Counted from the stretch's first letter, positions 51,539-60,426 are shown. The stretch: DNA of 64,000 nucleotides from Streptomyces sp. Root431 (GCF_001426585.1 NZ_LMEI01000006.1:610956-674955); one strand, 5' to 3'. Numbers and translations: made by a program. The notes: generated by a model not told the origin, from the letters alone.

Positions 51539-52138
51539 CTCGCCGAGGGGAGTGTGCGACGCGTCGTCGTCGGCGTGAGCGGCTCGCTCGCCTCGCTCGC
51601 GGCCCTGCGGTACGCGACGGCCCTCGCCCGCCGAGAGTCCGCACCGCTCCTCGCGGTGCTGGCCTGGGAACCGCCGGAAGGCGAGGCGCTGTACGCCCGG
51701 AGGCCCGACCGGGACTGGGCGCACCTCTGGGGCGAGGACGCCCGGAACCGGCTGCGGAGCGCCTTCGCCGACGCCCTCGGCGCCGCTCCCGAGGACCTCG
51801 CGGTGGAGCGGCGAATCGTCAGGGACACCCCCGCGGCCGCCCTCCGCGCGGCGGCCGACCGCCCCGGAGACCTCCTGGTCGTCGGCGCCGCGTCGCGCAG
51901 GGGCCGCCTCGCACGGCTGCGTCGCAGCCCGGTCCTGCGCGCGGTCCAGGGCCGCGCGGCCTGCCCGGTGCTGACCGTGCCGGGGCCGGTGCTGCGCCCG
52001 GGGGAGGCCCGCGTCCTGCGCAGGAACGCGCGTACCTCCGTACCGGGCGGAACCGGGACGGAGGCACGCGCGGACGGGGGTCGACGGGCCGAGAGGTCAG
52101 ACGAAGGGCGCGGTACGCGGACCGGGAGCCGGGACTGA
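51479..52138 (+). CDS. Universal stress protein family
   Basis: This 219-aa protein has a USP-A fold core: RRVVVGVSGSLASLAALRYA, then LLVVGAASRRGRLARLRRSP and AACPVLTV. It resembles ATP-binding USPs (G-x2-G-x9-G region). The first 20 residues are a 12-bp repeat (SEPV/SGPV/GESV/GGPL). A low-complexity basic tail follows the fold. GTGA coupling to the 43-aa ORF. It overlaps the DUF6777 gene 3' end by 42 bp on the other strand. Confidence 0.88.
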   Translation: MSEPVSGPVSEPVGESVGGPLAEGSVRRVVVGVSGSLASLAALRYATALARRESAPLLAVLAWEPPEGEALYARRPDRDWAHLWGEDARNRLRSAFADALGAAPEDLAVERRIVRDTPAAALRAAADRPGDLLVVGAASRRGRLARLRRSPVLRAVQGRAACPVLTVPGPVLRPGEARVLRRNARTSVPGGTGTEARADGGRRAERSDEGRGTRTGSRD

Positions 52139-53641
52139 GCCCGTCCCCGCTACGGAAGGCGAATCCGCCAGGGACACCGACGGGGACCTGGGCGCGGACT
52201 GGCTCTGGGACTGGTTCGGCGGGAGCGACGGGGAGGAGGGCGAGACCAAGGACGCCGACTCGTCCGCCGGCGTGGTCGTCGTCAGATTCGCGGACTGGCT
52301 GTCGGAGGCCTGCCCCGACTCCGGACCGGTCGACTCGTCCGCCGGTGACGACTCGTCCGCCGGCGACGATTCCTCCGCCGGTGACGACTCGGGCGGCGAC
52401 GATTCGCCGGACGGGCTCGTCGAGTCGGTCGGCGAGGACGGCGTGTCCGTCGGCGTCAGCGTCGAGGGGCACGGCGACGGCGTGATCCCGTCGACGGGCG
52501 CCGGGGTCTCCGTACCCGTCACCGTCACGCACGGCACCGGCGAGGACGGGGACGTGGACGCCGACGTCGACGGCGACACGGGCGGCGACGACGAGTGCGA
52601 AGGCGGCGGAGGCGGCGGCGGGGTGGGCTTGTCCTGCTTGCCGGTGTCGCCGTGCTTCCGCGCGAACCAGTCGTCGTCCTCGACGTCGTACACGACGAAG
52701 ACGTTCACGACCGTCACCGAGGGGGCCACGACGACGACCCGGTTCGAGTTGTATCCCTGCCAGGGCTTTCCCGTCTCCCGCGGCGCCTTCTGGGCCACCG
52801 GCTCGGTCAGCGGATTGCCGCACGCGCAGCGGACTCGCGGCACGCCGCGGGCGTCGACCAGGACCGCGGTCCCGCTCTGGAGCACGGACTGGTACGTGGT
52901 GGCGGCGCCGTTCCGGAAGCCGTGGTTCGTCACCCGGGTGTCGACCCGGAGCTGAAGCGGGGTCAGGGAGCGGATGTAGCCCGGGACCTGGTTCGGCTTG
53001 ATGCCGACGACCGAGGCGAAGGCCGCGTTCTTCGCCGGCTCGGCGGAGAGGTAGCGCACCTGCTGCTCGACGTCGCAGCTCGCGACCGACTGCGTCCCGC
53101 CGTAGAGGCCGGGCGCCGAGCCCGACACCCGTGGCGTGCCGGCCTGGGCCGACGTGGTGCGGGGCGGCAGCGAGGCGGGCGAGGAGGCGGGCGAGGAGGA
53201 ACCGGTGCCGGTGCGGGCCGTCGACGGTGTGAACGGGTCGGGGCCGGACGCGGAGGCGTTCTGGAGGAAGACCTCGCCTCCGCCGGACGCCGTGTCGCTC
53301 TTGTCGTCGGACTGGTTGGTCAGGACGACGGCCAGCGCCGCGCCCGCCACGAGGATGGCGGTGATCGACGCGACCTTGGGGACGGACCTCCACCACGGGC
53401 GGTCACCGTCCTTGCCGGGGCCGCCGCCGGACGGGCCGCCGCCGGACGCGCCTCCTCCGCCGGACGAGCCACCGCCTCCGTAGCCGCCGCCGGAGGGCGG
53501 ACCCGGGGGTGGTGGGGGACCGGCGGAGCCCGGGCGGGCGCCCGGCTCCGAGAGGGGGCCGGAGGGCGGGCCTGACGGCGGGATCGACGGAGGGCCTGAC
53601 GGAGGGCCGGCCGGAGGGTCTGGCGGCGGGTGGGAAGTCAC
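52097..53641 (-). CDS. DUF6777-domain membrane-anchored protein
   Basis: This 514-aa protein starts at GTG 53641 behind AAGGGA. It has a Pro/Gly-rich cytoplasmic N-terminus, a single membrane span (VASITAILVAGAALAVVLT), and a DUF6777 extracellular domain (GEVFLQNASASGPDPFTPST; CDVEQQVRYLSAEPAKNAAF). Two cysteines in RVRCACGNPLTEPV follow. The C-terminus is a long Ser/Pro/Thr tail with SSPAEESSPADESSPADES repeats. Streptomyces proteins of this type are surface-exposed and their function is unknown. Divergent from the streptophobe gene across a repeat-filled gap. Confidence 0.87.
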   Translation of the reverse strand: MTSHPPPDPPAGPPSGPPSIPPSGPPSGPLSEPGARPGSAGPPPPPGPPSGGGYGGGGSSGGGGASGGGPSGGGPGKDGDRPWWRSVPKVASITAILVAGAALAVVLTNQSDDKSDTASGGGEVFLQNASASGPDPFTPSTARTGTGSSSPASSPASLPPRTTSAQAGTPRVSGSAPGLYGGTQSVASCDVEQQVRYLSAEPAKNAAFASVVGIKPNQVPGYIRSLTPLQLRVDTRVTNHGFRNGAATTYQSVLQSGTAVLVDARGVPRVRCACGNPLTEPVAQKAPRETGKPWQGYNSNRVVVVAPSVTVVNVFVVYDVEDDDWFARKHGDTGKQDKPTPPPPPPPSHSSSPPVSPSTSASTSPSSPVPCVTVTGTETPAPVDGITPSPCPSTLTPTDTPSSPTDSTSPSGESSPPESSPAEESSPADESSPADESTGPESGQASDSQSANLTTTTPADESASLVSPSSPSLPPNQSQSQSAPRSPSVSLADSPSVAGTGSVPAPGPRTAPFV

Positions 53642-53694
53642 GTTTTTCCCTTTCTTCCGTTCCGCGCCATTGTGTGCGCGGAACGGCACCGCCC

Positions 53695-53868
53695 CGCAAG
53701 CGGAACTGCACCCACCCACAAATGGAACTGCACCCACCCGCAAGCGGAGGAGCACCACCCACCGGCGCAGCAGCACCCACCCGCGAGTGAGGTGCACCCA
53801 CCCACCGGCGCAGCAGCACCCACCCGCGAGTGAGGAGCACCCACCCGCCGGTGCAGCAGCACCCGTTC
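53695..53868. repeat. Degenerate 18-24-bp repeats in a divergent promoter region
   Basis: About eight copies share the core GCACCCACC, with spacers like GCAAGCGGAACT, GCGCAGCA, and GCGAGTGAGGT. They lie between the starts of the DUF6777 and streptophobe genes, where both promoters must lie. No gene is seen. The reverse strand reads GGTGGGTGC, so the array could be a protein-binding or single-strand structural region. Confidence 0.8.
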
Positions 53869-53897
53869 CCAAGCGGGCGGGCGCCACCGGTACTAGC

Positions 53898-55229
53898 GTG
53901 GACAGCGTGAGCAGTCGGCTCTCCACCTCAGCGAGCCCCGCGACCCCGACCGGGCTCTTCGTACGCGTCGGCGTCCAGGCCCTGGCAGCGGTGTTCGCCG
54001 GGTACGTCGCGATGGGCGTCGTCGCCGGGCTCGGCCTCTGGGCCGCGGGCGCGGCCGACCTGCCGGGCGGCTTCACCGCCGTCCTCGCCGCGGTCGTCGT
54101 CATGGCGACGGGCGGCAAGGTCGACCTCTCCGGCGACGCGGGAGCCCTCGCCGGAACCCAGGCCGAACTGACCGCGATGCCCCTCACCGTCACCCTGGTG
54201 GGCGCACTCGTCACCGGCTTCTGCTTCCTCCGCCCCTTGCGCCACCACGCGGTCACGGGCACCCGCGAACTCCTGCTCCGCGCCGTGAGCACCGTCGTCC
54301 TCTGGCTGGCCGCCCTCGCGGGCCTCTCCGCCCTCGCCCGGCACGACTTCCCGCTCACGATCGGCGGGGACACCTCGTCGGACACTTCCGAGAACCCCCT
54401 CGCGGACCTCTTCGGCGAGCTCGTCGACGCCGTCAACCCCACCGTCGGCTTCCGCACCGACGTCGGCCCCACGCTCTTCTACGGGCTCCTGTGGATCCTC
54501 GGCGTGCTCGCCGTCGCCCTCCTCGTCTCCCGAAAGACCCCTCTGCCGCCCCGGCTCGTCCGCTATCACGAGCCCGTCCGGCCCGCCGCCCACGCGATGC
54601 TCCTGCTGGTCCTCGCGTACGTGGCCCTGGGCCTGGTCATCGGGATCGTCGTCGCGACCACCAAGGGCCATGTGGCGGAGACCCTCGCCGTCCTCCTGCT
54701 CGGTCTGCCCAACGTGTCCTGGCTCGCGCTCGGCGTGGGCATCGGCGGCTCGTGGGAGGGCAAGGCCGAGGGGCCGTTCGGCCTCCCCATGCCGCAGATC
54801 CTCGACGCCGTCCTCCGCGACGGCCAGGGCACGGACCTGTCCACGGTCGACCTGTCCTCGCTCGCCGCGGAGGACGCGAGGGCCTGGTGGCTGCTTCCCA
54901 TCGCGGCCGTCCTGCTGCTCGGCGCCGCCTTCGCGGCGGCGGTCCGCTCCCCGGCCAGGACCCGGCTCTGGCAGCACTCCCTGCACCTGGGCATCGCCTT
55001 CGCCGTGACGATGCTGGTCATCACCCCCCTCACCCTGGTCCAGGCCCGCTTCGGCCTCTCGATCCTCGGCATCGGCGACCTCGAATCCCTGGGCGGCGAG
55101 GTGCTGCTGCGCCCGCACGTCTGGAAGACGGTCGGCTTCGCCCTCCTCTGGGGCCTGGTCTTCGGCTTCCTCGGCGGCCTCCTCGCCTCCCGCGTCCACC
55201 GCAAGGGCGAGGTCGAGGCCGAGAAGTAG
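53898..55229 (+). CDS. Streptophobe-family membrane protein
   Basis: This roughly 443-aa polytopic protein has about nine to ten hydrophobic spans (VGVQALAAVFAGYVAMGVVA; GPTLFYGLLWILGVLAVALL) and a conserved KVDLSGDAGALAGTQAELTA loop and TAMPL. This is the actinomycete-specific streptophobe family. The start is uncertain between GTG 53898 (VDSVSS) and GTG 53907. A TACTAG -10-like element lies just upstream, so it may be leaderless. It is divergent from DUF6777 and ends in a perfect terminator. Confidence 0.88.
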   Translation: MDSVSSRLSTSASPATPTGLFVRVGVQALAAVFAGYVAMGVVAGLGLWAAGAADLPGGFTAVLAAVVVMATGGKVDLSGDAGALAGTQAELTAMPLTVTLVGALVTGFCFLRPLRHHAVTGTRELLLRAVSTVVLWLAALAGLSALARHDFPLTIGGDTSSDTSENPLADLFGELVDAVNPTVGFRTDVGPTLFYGLLWILGVLAVALLVSRKTPLPPRLVRYHEPVRPAAHAMLLLVLAYVALGLVIGIVVATTKGHVAETLAVLLLGLPNVSWLALGVGIGGSWEGKAEGPFGLPMPQILDAVLRDGQGTDLSTVDLSSLAAEDARAWWLLPIAAVLLLGAAFAAAVRSPARTRLWQHSLHLGIAFAVTMLVITPLTLVQARFGLSILGIGDLESLGGEVLLRPHVWKTVGFALLWGLVFGFLGGLLASRVHRKGEVEAEK

Positions 55230-55259
55230 TCCGGCCTCCTGAAGCCAGGAGGCCGGACT
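55228..55259 (+). terminator. Terminator overlapping the streptophobe stop codon
   Basis: A perfect 13-bp stem (55228-55240 with 55247-55259) has a GAAGCC loop. It begins inside the TAG stop. It lies between converging genes, so it may serve both. Confidence 0.85.
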
Positions 55260-55314
55260 GTTCGTGAAGCCAGGAGGCCGGACTGTTCGTGAAGCCAGTA
55301 GGCCTGGCTGCTCG
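55240..55314. repeat. 25-bp direct repeat, three copies, duplicating terminator arm
   Basis: Units of TGAAGCCAGGAGGCCGGACT plus GTTCG at 55240, 55265 and 55290, the third diverged. The second and third copies repeat the terminator's loop and right arm. Confidence 0.9.
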
Positions 55315-55328
55315 TGAAGCAGGGCTCC

Positions 55329-56321
55329 CTACAGCTCCCGGAAGACCGGTCGCGCCCAGGCCGGTGGCGCCGGGGGCGGTCTCAGCGGCCGGTGGCCCGA
55401 GCTCTCCCCGGGCGGCCTCGTCGTCCCCGTGCCCGGGGTGGCCAGCGCCGACCGGAGCTCCGCGACGAACTCCAGGCACGTCCCGTACCGCTCCTCGGGG
55501 GCCTTCGCCAGCGCCCTCGTGAAGACCGCGTCCGCCGCCTCGGGCAGCCCCGGACGCGCTTCGGAGAGCGGCGGCGGCGGATCGTACTGCTGCGCCCACA
55601 GCACCGCCCAGTCCGTGTCGCGGCGGAACGGCGGGGCGCCCGTCAGCGTCTCGAACACCACGCACGCCAGGCCGTAGACGTCGCACCGGCCGTCCACCGG
55701 CTTGCCCGAGATCTGCTCGGGCGCCACGTAGTCCAGGGTGCCGACGAACTCGCCCACCGTCGTGAACCCGGTCAGCGACAGGGACTTCTTCGTCAGCCCG
55801 AAGTCCGTGAGGTAGACGTGCTCGGGGTGGTCGCGGTCGGTTCCCTCGGCGACCAGGATGTTGCCGGGCTTCACGTCCCGGTGCACCAGGTCGTGCGCGT
55901 GCGCCGCGTCCAGGGCGGAGGCCACCTGTACGGCGATGCGGCCGGCCGTCTGGGGAGGCAGCGGCCCCTCGCGGGTGAGCAGCGCAGCCAGGTCCTGCCC
56001 CGCCACGTACCGCATCGCGATGAAGAGGACCCCCTCCGTCTCGCCGGCGTCGAAGACCGGCACGATGTGGGGGTGGTCGATGGAGGCGGCGACGCGCGAC
56101 TCGTGTGCGAAGCGTTTGCGGAAGGTGTCGTTGCGGGCCAGCTCGGGCGCGAGGAGCTTCAGGGCCACCGTCCGGTCCAGCCGCAGGTCGCGCGCCCGGT
56201 ACACGACGGCCATGCCCCCTCGCCCGATCTCGCTCTCCACCCGGTAGCCCGCGATCTCCTTGCCGAGGAGCCCGGAGGGCCGGCCGGCCGGGAGGTCGCC
56301 GTCCCGCTCGCCGCCGGCCAT
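55329..56321 (-). CDS. Serine/threonine protein kinase (cytoplasmic)
   Basis: This 330-aa Hanks-type kinase has GRGGMAVVYRARD, Lys in TVALKLLAPE, catalytic HRDVKPGNILV, DFG in YLTDFGLTKK, and a P+1 region GTLDYVAPEQISG. The C-terminal tail is Pro-rich with no membrane span or PASTA domains. It is the last gene of a three-gene operon with FHA-ABC and SH3-like partners; its ATG overlaps the SH3-like stop. It likely phosphorylates the FHA partner or uses it as adaptor (inference). Confidence 0.93.
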   Translation of the reverse strand: MAGGERDGDLPAGRPSGLLGKEIAGYRVESEIGRGGMAVVYRARDLRLDRTVALKLLAPELARNDTFRKRFAHESRVAASIDHPHIVPVFDAGETEGVLFIAMRYVAGQDLAALLTREGPLPPQTAGRIAVQVASALDAAHAHDLVHRDVKPGNILVAEGTDRDHPEHVYLTDFGLTKKSLSLTGFTTVGEFVGTLDYVAPEQISGKPVDGRCDVYGLACVVFETLTGAPPFRRDTDWAVLWAQQYDPPPPLSEARPGLPEAADAVFTRALAKAPEERYGTCLEFVAELRSALATPGTGTTRPPGESSGHRPLRPPPAPPAWARPVFREL

Positions 56322-57112
56322 CAGCCCTCATCCGTCTCGTCCGGCGGCCGTTCCACGATCTGTGTCGGCGGCGGCCCGGCCGCCACCGCCGGGTCGACCT
56401 GCGGCACCACCTGAGTCGGCTCGTACGCGGGAGGCGCCCCCCGTGCCCGGTCGCCCGCCTTGCCGGCCCCTGCGGCCCCGGCAGCCCCGACGGACGCCGG
56501 GACCTCCTTCGTCCCGGGCCGATGCCCGTCCGCCGACGGCGGCTCGCCGTCCGGCGGCGTGCCGGCAGGCGTGTCGGCCAGGGGGGTGTCGACGGGGCGT
56601 GCCGCGGCCGAGGGGGCCGCGGCCGCCGCGTACGTGATCAGCCCGAGGCCGTCGCAGAACACCCAGCGCTCGTGCTCCGCGTCGTACAGCCACACCGACT
56701 CGCCGTCGACGACCATTCCCACCCGCAGGCCGCGGGTTCGCAGCCGGAACGCCTCGCCGTCCAGACGGCCCGCGCCCAGTTCCTCCGCCGCCCGCCGGTA
56801 CCGGCCCAGCGCGTCCTCGGCGCGGGCGATCAGCGGCCGCGGATCGGCCGTCCTGGTGAGCGGCCGGCCCGCCGCCGGGGGATCGTCCGGCACCGCCACG
56901 AGCAGCCGCGCGTCCACCCACGCCGACCAGCCGTTGGAGCACAGCACCCGCCCCCAGTCCCCGGCCCGCTCCGTCAGCCGCACCGGCAGGAACGCGTCGA
57001 GGGGCGCCGTCGGCAGCCCCGGATCCGGGGCCTCCCAGGCGGAGAGGCCGTCGCGCGGCACGACGTGCGTGGGCCGGAAGTCCGGCACGTAGTCGGGTAC
57101 GGGGACGTTCAC
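56321..57112 (-). CDS. SH3-like hypothetical protein in a kinase/FHA-ABC operon
   Basis: This 263-aa soluble protein starts at GTG 57112. An SH3-like barrel lies at about 10-70 (THVVPRDGLSAWEAPDPG; WGRVLCSNGWSAWVDARLLV). A helical and small domain follows, with VWLYDAEHERWVFCDGLG. A Pro/Ala-rich C-terminal tail contains repeated PTQ(V/I)V motifs (YEPTQVVPQV and PPPTQIVERP), possible phosphothreonine sites for an FHA domain. It lies 4 bp after the FHA-ABC gene and overlaps the kinase start. No named family. Confidence 0.8.
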   Translation of the reverse strand: MNVPVPDYVPDFRPTHVVPRDGLSAWEAPDPGLPTAPLDAFLPVRLTERAGDWGRVLCSNGWSAWVDARLLVAVPDDPPAAGRPLTRTADPRPLIARAEDALGRYRRAAEELGAGRLDGEAFRLRTRGLRVGMVVDGESVWLYDAEHERWVFCDGLGLITYAAAAAPSAAARPVDTPLADTPAGTPPDGEPPSADGHRPGTKEVPASVGAAGAAGAGKAGDRARGAPPAYEPTQVVPQVDPAVAAGPPPTQIVERPPDETDEG

Positions 57113-57116
57113 GGGC

Positions 57117-59666
57117 CTACCTCCGCATCACGACCGGCTCGTGGCGGCGCAGCAGCCGCGCGACCACGACACCGAGGGCGAGACAGATCACGACCAGCAT
57201 GCCCATGTCGAACAGCCAGGCGTCCAGCGTGTGGCGCATCAGCGGATCGTCGGTCTTGTCGCTCGGCGCGACCGTCCCGATGTCGATGGTCGCGCCCATC
57301 GCGGCGAACGCCCAGCGAGAGGGCACCAGCCAGGAGAGCTGCTCCAGGACGGGCGTGCCGCGCACCGTGAGCAGGGCGCCGCAGAACACCACCTGCACGA
57401 TGGCGAGGAGGACGAGCAGCGGCATCGTCACCTCCTCCTTGCGGACCACGGCCGACACGAGGAGGCCGAGCATCATCGCGGTGAAGGCGAGGAGCGCGAC
57501 GGCGAGCGTGATCTCGACGAGCGGGGGCAGCAGGACGCCCTTGTCGCCGGGCACGTTCAGCGGGACGCCGATCAGGGCCACCAGGGTCAGGACCACCGCC
57601 TGCACGACGGTGATCACGCCGAGGACCACCACCTTGGAGGCGAGATAGGCCGAGCGGGAGAGGCCGACGGCTCTCTCGCGCCGGTAGATCGTGCGTTCCT
57701 TGACCAGCTCGCGCACGGCGTTCGCCGCGCCCGTGAGGACTCCGCCCACACAGAGGATGAGCAGGACGTTCAGGGTCGATTCCGGGTTGAGACTGCCCTC
57801 GGACAGGGCGCGGGCCATCGCGCCCATCACGAAGGGCAGCGCGATCATGATCGCGAGGAAGGTGCGGTCGGCGGAGAGCGCGGCGGCGTACCGGCGCACG
57901 AGGGTCCGCAGCTGGGAGCCCCAGCTCTGCGCCTTCGGCGGCGGCGCGGGATCCGGTACGGGCCGCACGGCGGCGCCCGAGTCGCTGCTCTCCCCACCCT
58001 CGCCCCCGGTGGGCAGGAAGGGGCGGGCCGTCGCGTCCGTGACGTACCGGCGGTGGAAGCGGGACGACCGGTACTGCCCGGCCCAGTCGCGGTCCCGCTC
58101 GTTCTCGAAGGCTTCGAAGGCCTCCGGCCACTGCGTGTAGCCGAAGAAGTCGAGGGTGTCGGCGGGCGGCCCGTAGTAGGCCACCTTGCCGCCGGGGGCG
58201 AGGACGAGCAGCCGGTCGCAGACGTCGAGGCTGAGGACGCTGTGCGTGACGACGACGACCGTGCGCCCGTCGTCCGCGAGCCCGCGCAGCATGTGCATCA
58301 CGGACCGGTCCATCCCCGGGTCGAGGCCGGAGGTCGGCTCGTCGAGGAAGAGCAGCGACGGCTTGGTGAGCAGTTCGAGGGCGACGCTCACCCGCTTGCG
58401 CTGGCCGCCGGAGAGACTGTGGATGGGCTGATCGGCCCGCTCCACGAGACCGAGCTCGCCGATCACCTCGTCCACCCGGGCCCGGCGCTCGGCCGGCGCC
58501 GTGTCCTCGGGGAAGCGCAGCTCGGCGGCGTAGCCGAGGGCGCGGCGGACGGTGAGCTGGAGGTGCAGGATGTCGTCCTGCGGCACGAGCCCGATGCGTT
58601 GGCGCAGCTCGGCGTAGTCCCGGTAGAGGTCACGGCCGTCGTAGAGCACGGTGCCGCGGTCGGCGGGGCGCTGACCGGTCAGCGCGCCCAGGAGCGTCGA
58701 CTTTCCGGCGCCGGACGGCCCGACGACCGCGAGCAGGGATTTCTGGCCCACCGGGAACGACACCGCGTCGAGGAGGGTCTTGCGGCCGTGGTCGACGGTG
58801 ACCGCGAGCTCCTGGACGTCGAGGGAGATCTCGCCGGTGTCGGTGAACTCGACGAGCTGCCCTCCGATCAGGCAGAACGCACACCGGCCGATGCCGACGA
58901 TGTCGTCCGCCGTCACACGGGCGTCGACGACGCGCCGACCGTTGAGGAAGGTGCCGTTGTGGCTGCCGAGGTCGTGGATCGCGTACGTGCCGTCGGGCAG
59001 GGCCCGCAGCTCGGCGTGACGCCGGGAGACGATCAGGTCGGAGACGACCACGTCGTTGTCGGGCGCGCGGCCGATCCGGATGCTGTGGACGGGCAGGGGC
59101 CGCACGGAGGTCGGCTGCCGGAACGTGCCGGTGGCGTTGGGGTACGAGACGGAGGCAGGCCGGAGCGGCGCGGCGGCGACGGAGGCCGGGGCGGCGGCAG
59201 AGACGGGGGCAGGCGGCTCCTGGGACTCCTGGGACTCCTGGGGCACCGGGGGCTCCGGGGGGCGGGGCTCCTCGGGCTCCTGGGGCTCCTGGGGCTTCCG
59301 GGGTGGCGCTGCCGGGGGCGGAGGTGCCGGCGGCCGCGGCCGGGTCGCCGACGAGAGCACCGCACGCGGGCCGTCCTGCGGATGCCCGAACCGTACGACC
59401 GTCCCGGGGCCGACCTCCCGCGCTCCCGCCACCCGCAGGCCGTCCGCGAAGGTCCCGTTGGTACTGCCCTCGTCCGCCAGGTCCCAATGACCACCGACGG
59501 CGCGCAGCAGAGCGTGGTGCCAGGACGCCCGGGCGTCCGAGAGCACGACATCACTGGTCGGGTCGCGCCCGATGCGATAGACGCGGCTCGGGTTCATGAG
59601 CGTCGCGTCCCCGTCGATCTCGAGGACCAAGGCGGGCGCGGCGGGCACGACGGGCCGCTCTCCCAT
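57117..59666 (-). CDS. FHA-domain ABC transporter (Rv1747-like)
   Basis: This 849-aa protein has two FHA domains, at about 30-90 (YRIGRDPTSDVVLSD, STNGTFADG) and about 196-265 (IRIGRAPDNDVVVSD, GSHNGTFLNGRRV), joined by a QEPQEPEEPR-type Pro/Glu linker. An ABC domain follows with Walker A GPSGAGKST, signature SLSGGQRKRVS and Walker B LLFLDEPTSGLD. A C-terminal ABC-2 permease has six spans. It is the fusion type of mycobacterial Rv1747, which is phosphorylated by Ser/Thr kinases and exports a lipid or sugar-lipid. Its promoter has -10 TAGGAT 6 nt before the ATG, so it is likely leaderless. Confidence 0.93.
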   Translation of the reverse strand: MGERPVVPAAPALVLEIDGDATLMNPSRVYRIGRDPTSDVVLSDARASWHHALLRAVGGHWDLADEGSTNGTFADGLRVAGAREVGPGTVVRFGHPQDGPRAVLSSATRPRPPAPPPPAAPPRKPQEPQEPEEPRPPEPPVPQESQESQEPPAPVSAAAPASVAAAPLRPASVSYPNATGTFRQPTSVRPLPVHSIRIGRAPDNDVVVSDLIVSRRHAELRALPDGTYAIHDLGSHNGTFLNGRRVVDARVTADDIVGIGRCAFCLIGGQLVEFTDTGEISLDVQELAVTVDHGRKTLLDAVSFPVGQKSLLAVVGPSGAGKSTLLGALTGQRPADRGTVLYDGRDLYRDYAELRQRIGLVPQDDILHLQLTVRRALGYAAELRFPEDTAPAERRARVDEVIGELGLVERADQPIHSLSGGQRKRVSVALELLTKPSLLFLDEPTSGLDPGMDRSVMHMLRGLADDGRTVVVVTHSVLSLDVCDRLLVLAPGGKVAYYGPPADTLDFFGYTQWPEAFEAFENERDRDWAGQYRSSRFHRRYVTDATARPFLPTGGEGGESSDSGAAVRPVPDPAPPPKAQSWGSQLRTLVRRYAAALSADRTFLAIMIALPFVMGAMARALSEGSLNPESTLNVLLILCVGGVLTGAANAVRELVKERTIYRRERAVGLSRSAYLASKVVVLGVITVVQAVVLTLVALIGVPLNVPGDKGVLLPPLVEITLAVALLAFTAMMLGLLVSAVVRKEEVTMPLLVLLAIVQVVFCGALLTVRGTPVLEQLSWLVPSRWAFAAMGATIDIGTVAPSDKTDDPLMRHTLDAWLFDMGMLVVICLALGVVVARLLRRHEPVVMRR

Positions 59667-59678
59667 GCGTGAATCCTA
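59667..59678 (-). promoter_or_regulatory. -10 element of the leaderless FHA-ABC operon
   Basis: TAGGAT (59678-59673, minus strand) is followed by 6 nt and then ATG 59666. No ribosome binding site is present. No good -35 is seen, so an alternative sigma factor or activator may be needed. Confidence 0.5.
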
Positions 59679-59769
59679 TCCGCCGACGCTGATCCCTGCC
59701 CGGGATGAAGGCGCCGGTAGGGTGGGCGCTTCCGCCGCCGACGCGGCGACCGACGAAGGAGGCCCACCC

Positions 59770-60426
59770 GTGCCGAAAGGTGTCACCAGGCGACGGCCCC
59801 GCACGCGCGCGGCCCTTCTGAAAGCCGCCCTGGAGGCCTTCGCCGAGCACGGTTTCCACGCGACGACGATCGAGCAGATCTGTGAGCGCGCGGGGTACAC
59901 GCGGGGTGCGTACTACTCGAACTTCGCCAGCAAGGAGGAGCTCTTCCTCGCGCTCTTCGACGAGCACAGCGACCGGACCGTGCGACGGCTCGCCGACGCG
60001 ATCGACGCGCTGACCGCCGAGGAGTACACGCTGGCGCGGCTGGCCGAGCTCGCCTCCCGGATCGAGCCGGACGAGCGGGACTGGTACCTGGTCACCACCG
60101 AGTTCACTCTGCACGCCATCCGCGACCGGCAGGCCGCGTGGGTGCTCGCGCGCCACGACGAGCGGCTGCGCGCCGAGATCGCCCGCGGCCTCACGCTCGT
60201 CCTGCGCCGCGCCGGGCGCGAACTCACCGTGGAGGCCGACCGGTTCGCCCGGCTCATCGTGGCCCTGCGCGAGGGCGGCCTCGCGCAGAGCTACGTCGAA
60301 CCGGCGGCGCTGCCGCCCGGCAGCCTCGAACGTGAGTTCCTCGCACCGCTCCTGGAGGTCTCGACGCGCGAGATCCCCGCTCCCGGAGGTCAGCCGAACA
60401 GGTCCGGGTCGGACGCGGTGATCTGA
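59770..60426 (+). CDS. TetR/AcrR-family regulator
   Basis: This 218-aa protein starts at GTG 59770 with GAAGGAGG 7 nt upstream. It has an N-terminal helix-turn-helix (TTIEQICERAGYTRGAYYSNF) and a helical C-terminal effector domain. It is divergent from the FHA-ABC operon and convergent with the class II aldolase, whose 3' end it overlaps by 37 bp. The operator-like palindromes at 61238-61259 before the aldolase suggest it controls that gene. Confidence 0.92.
   Translation: MPKGVTRRRPRTRAALLKAALEAFAEHGFHATTIEQICERAGYTRGAYYSNFASKEELFLALFDEHSDRTVRRLADAIDALTAEEYTLARLAELASRIEPDERDWYLVTTEFTLHAIRDRQAAWVLARHDERLRAEIARGLTLVLRRAGRELTVEADRFARLIVALREGGLAQSYVEPAALPPGSLEREFLAPLLEVSTREIPAPGGQPNRSGSDAVI

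Noticed and set aside
53695..53868. Possible CRISPR array
   Set aside because: Units are degenerate and of unequal length, with no constant repeat or unique spacers and no cas genes.
57141..59672. Long plus-strand frame opposite the FHA-ABC gene
   Set aside because: It is antisense to a gene with Walker, signature and FHA motifs and has no recognisable domain.
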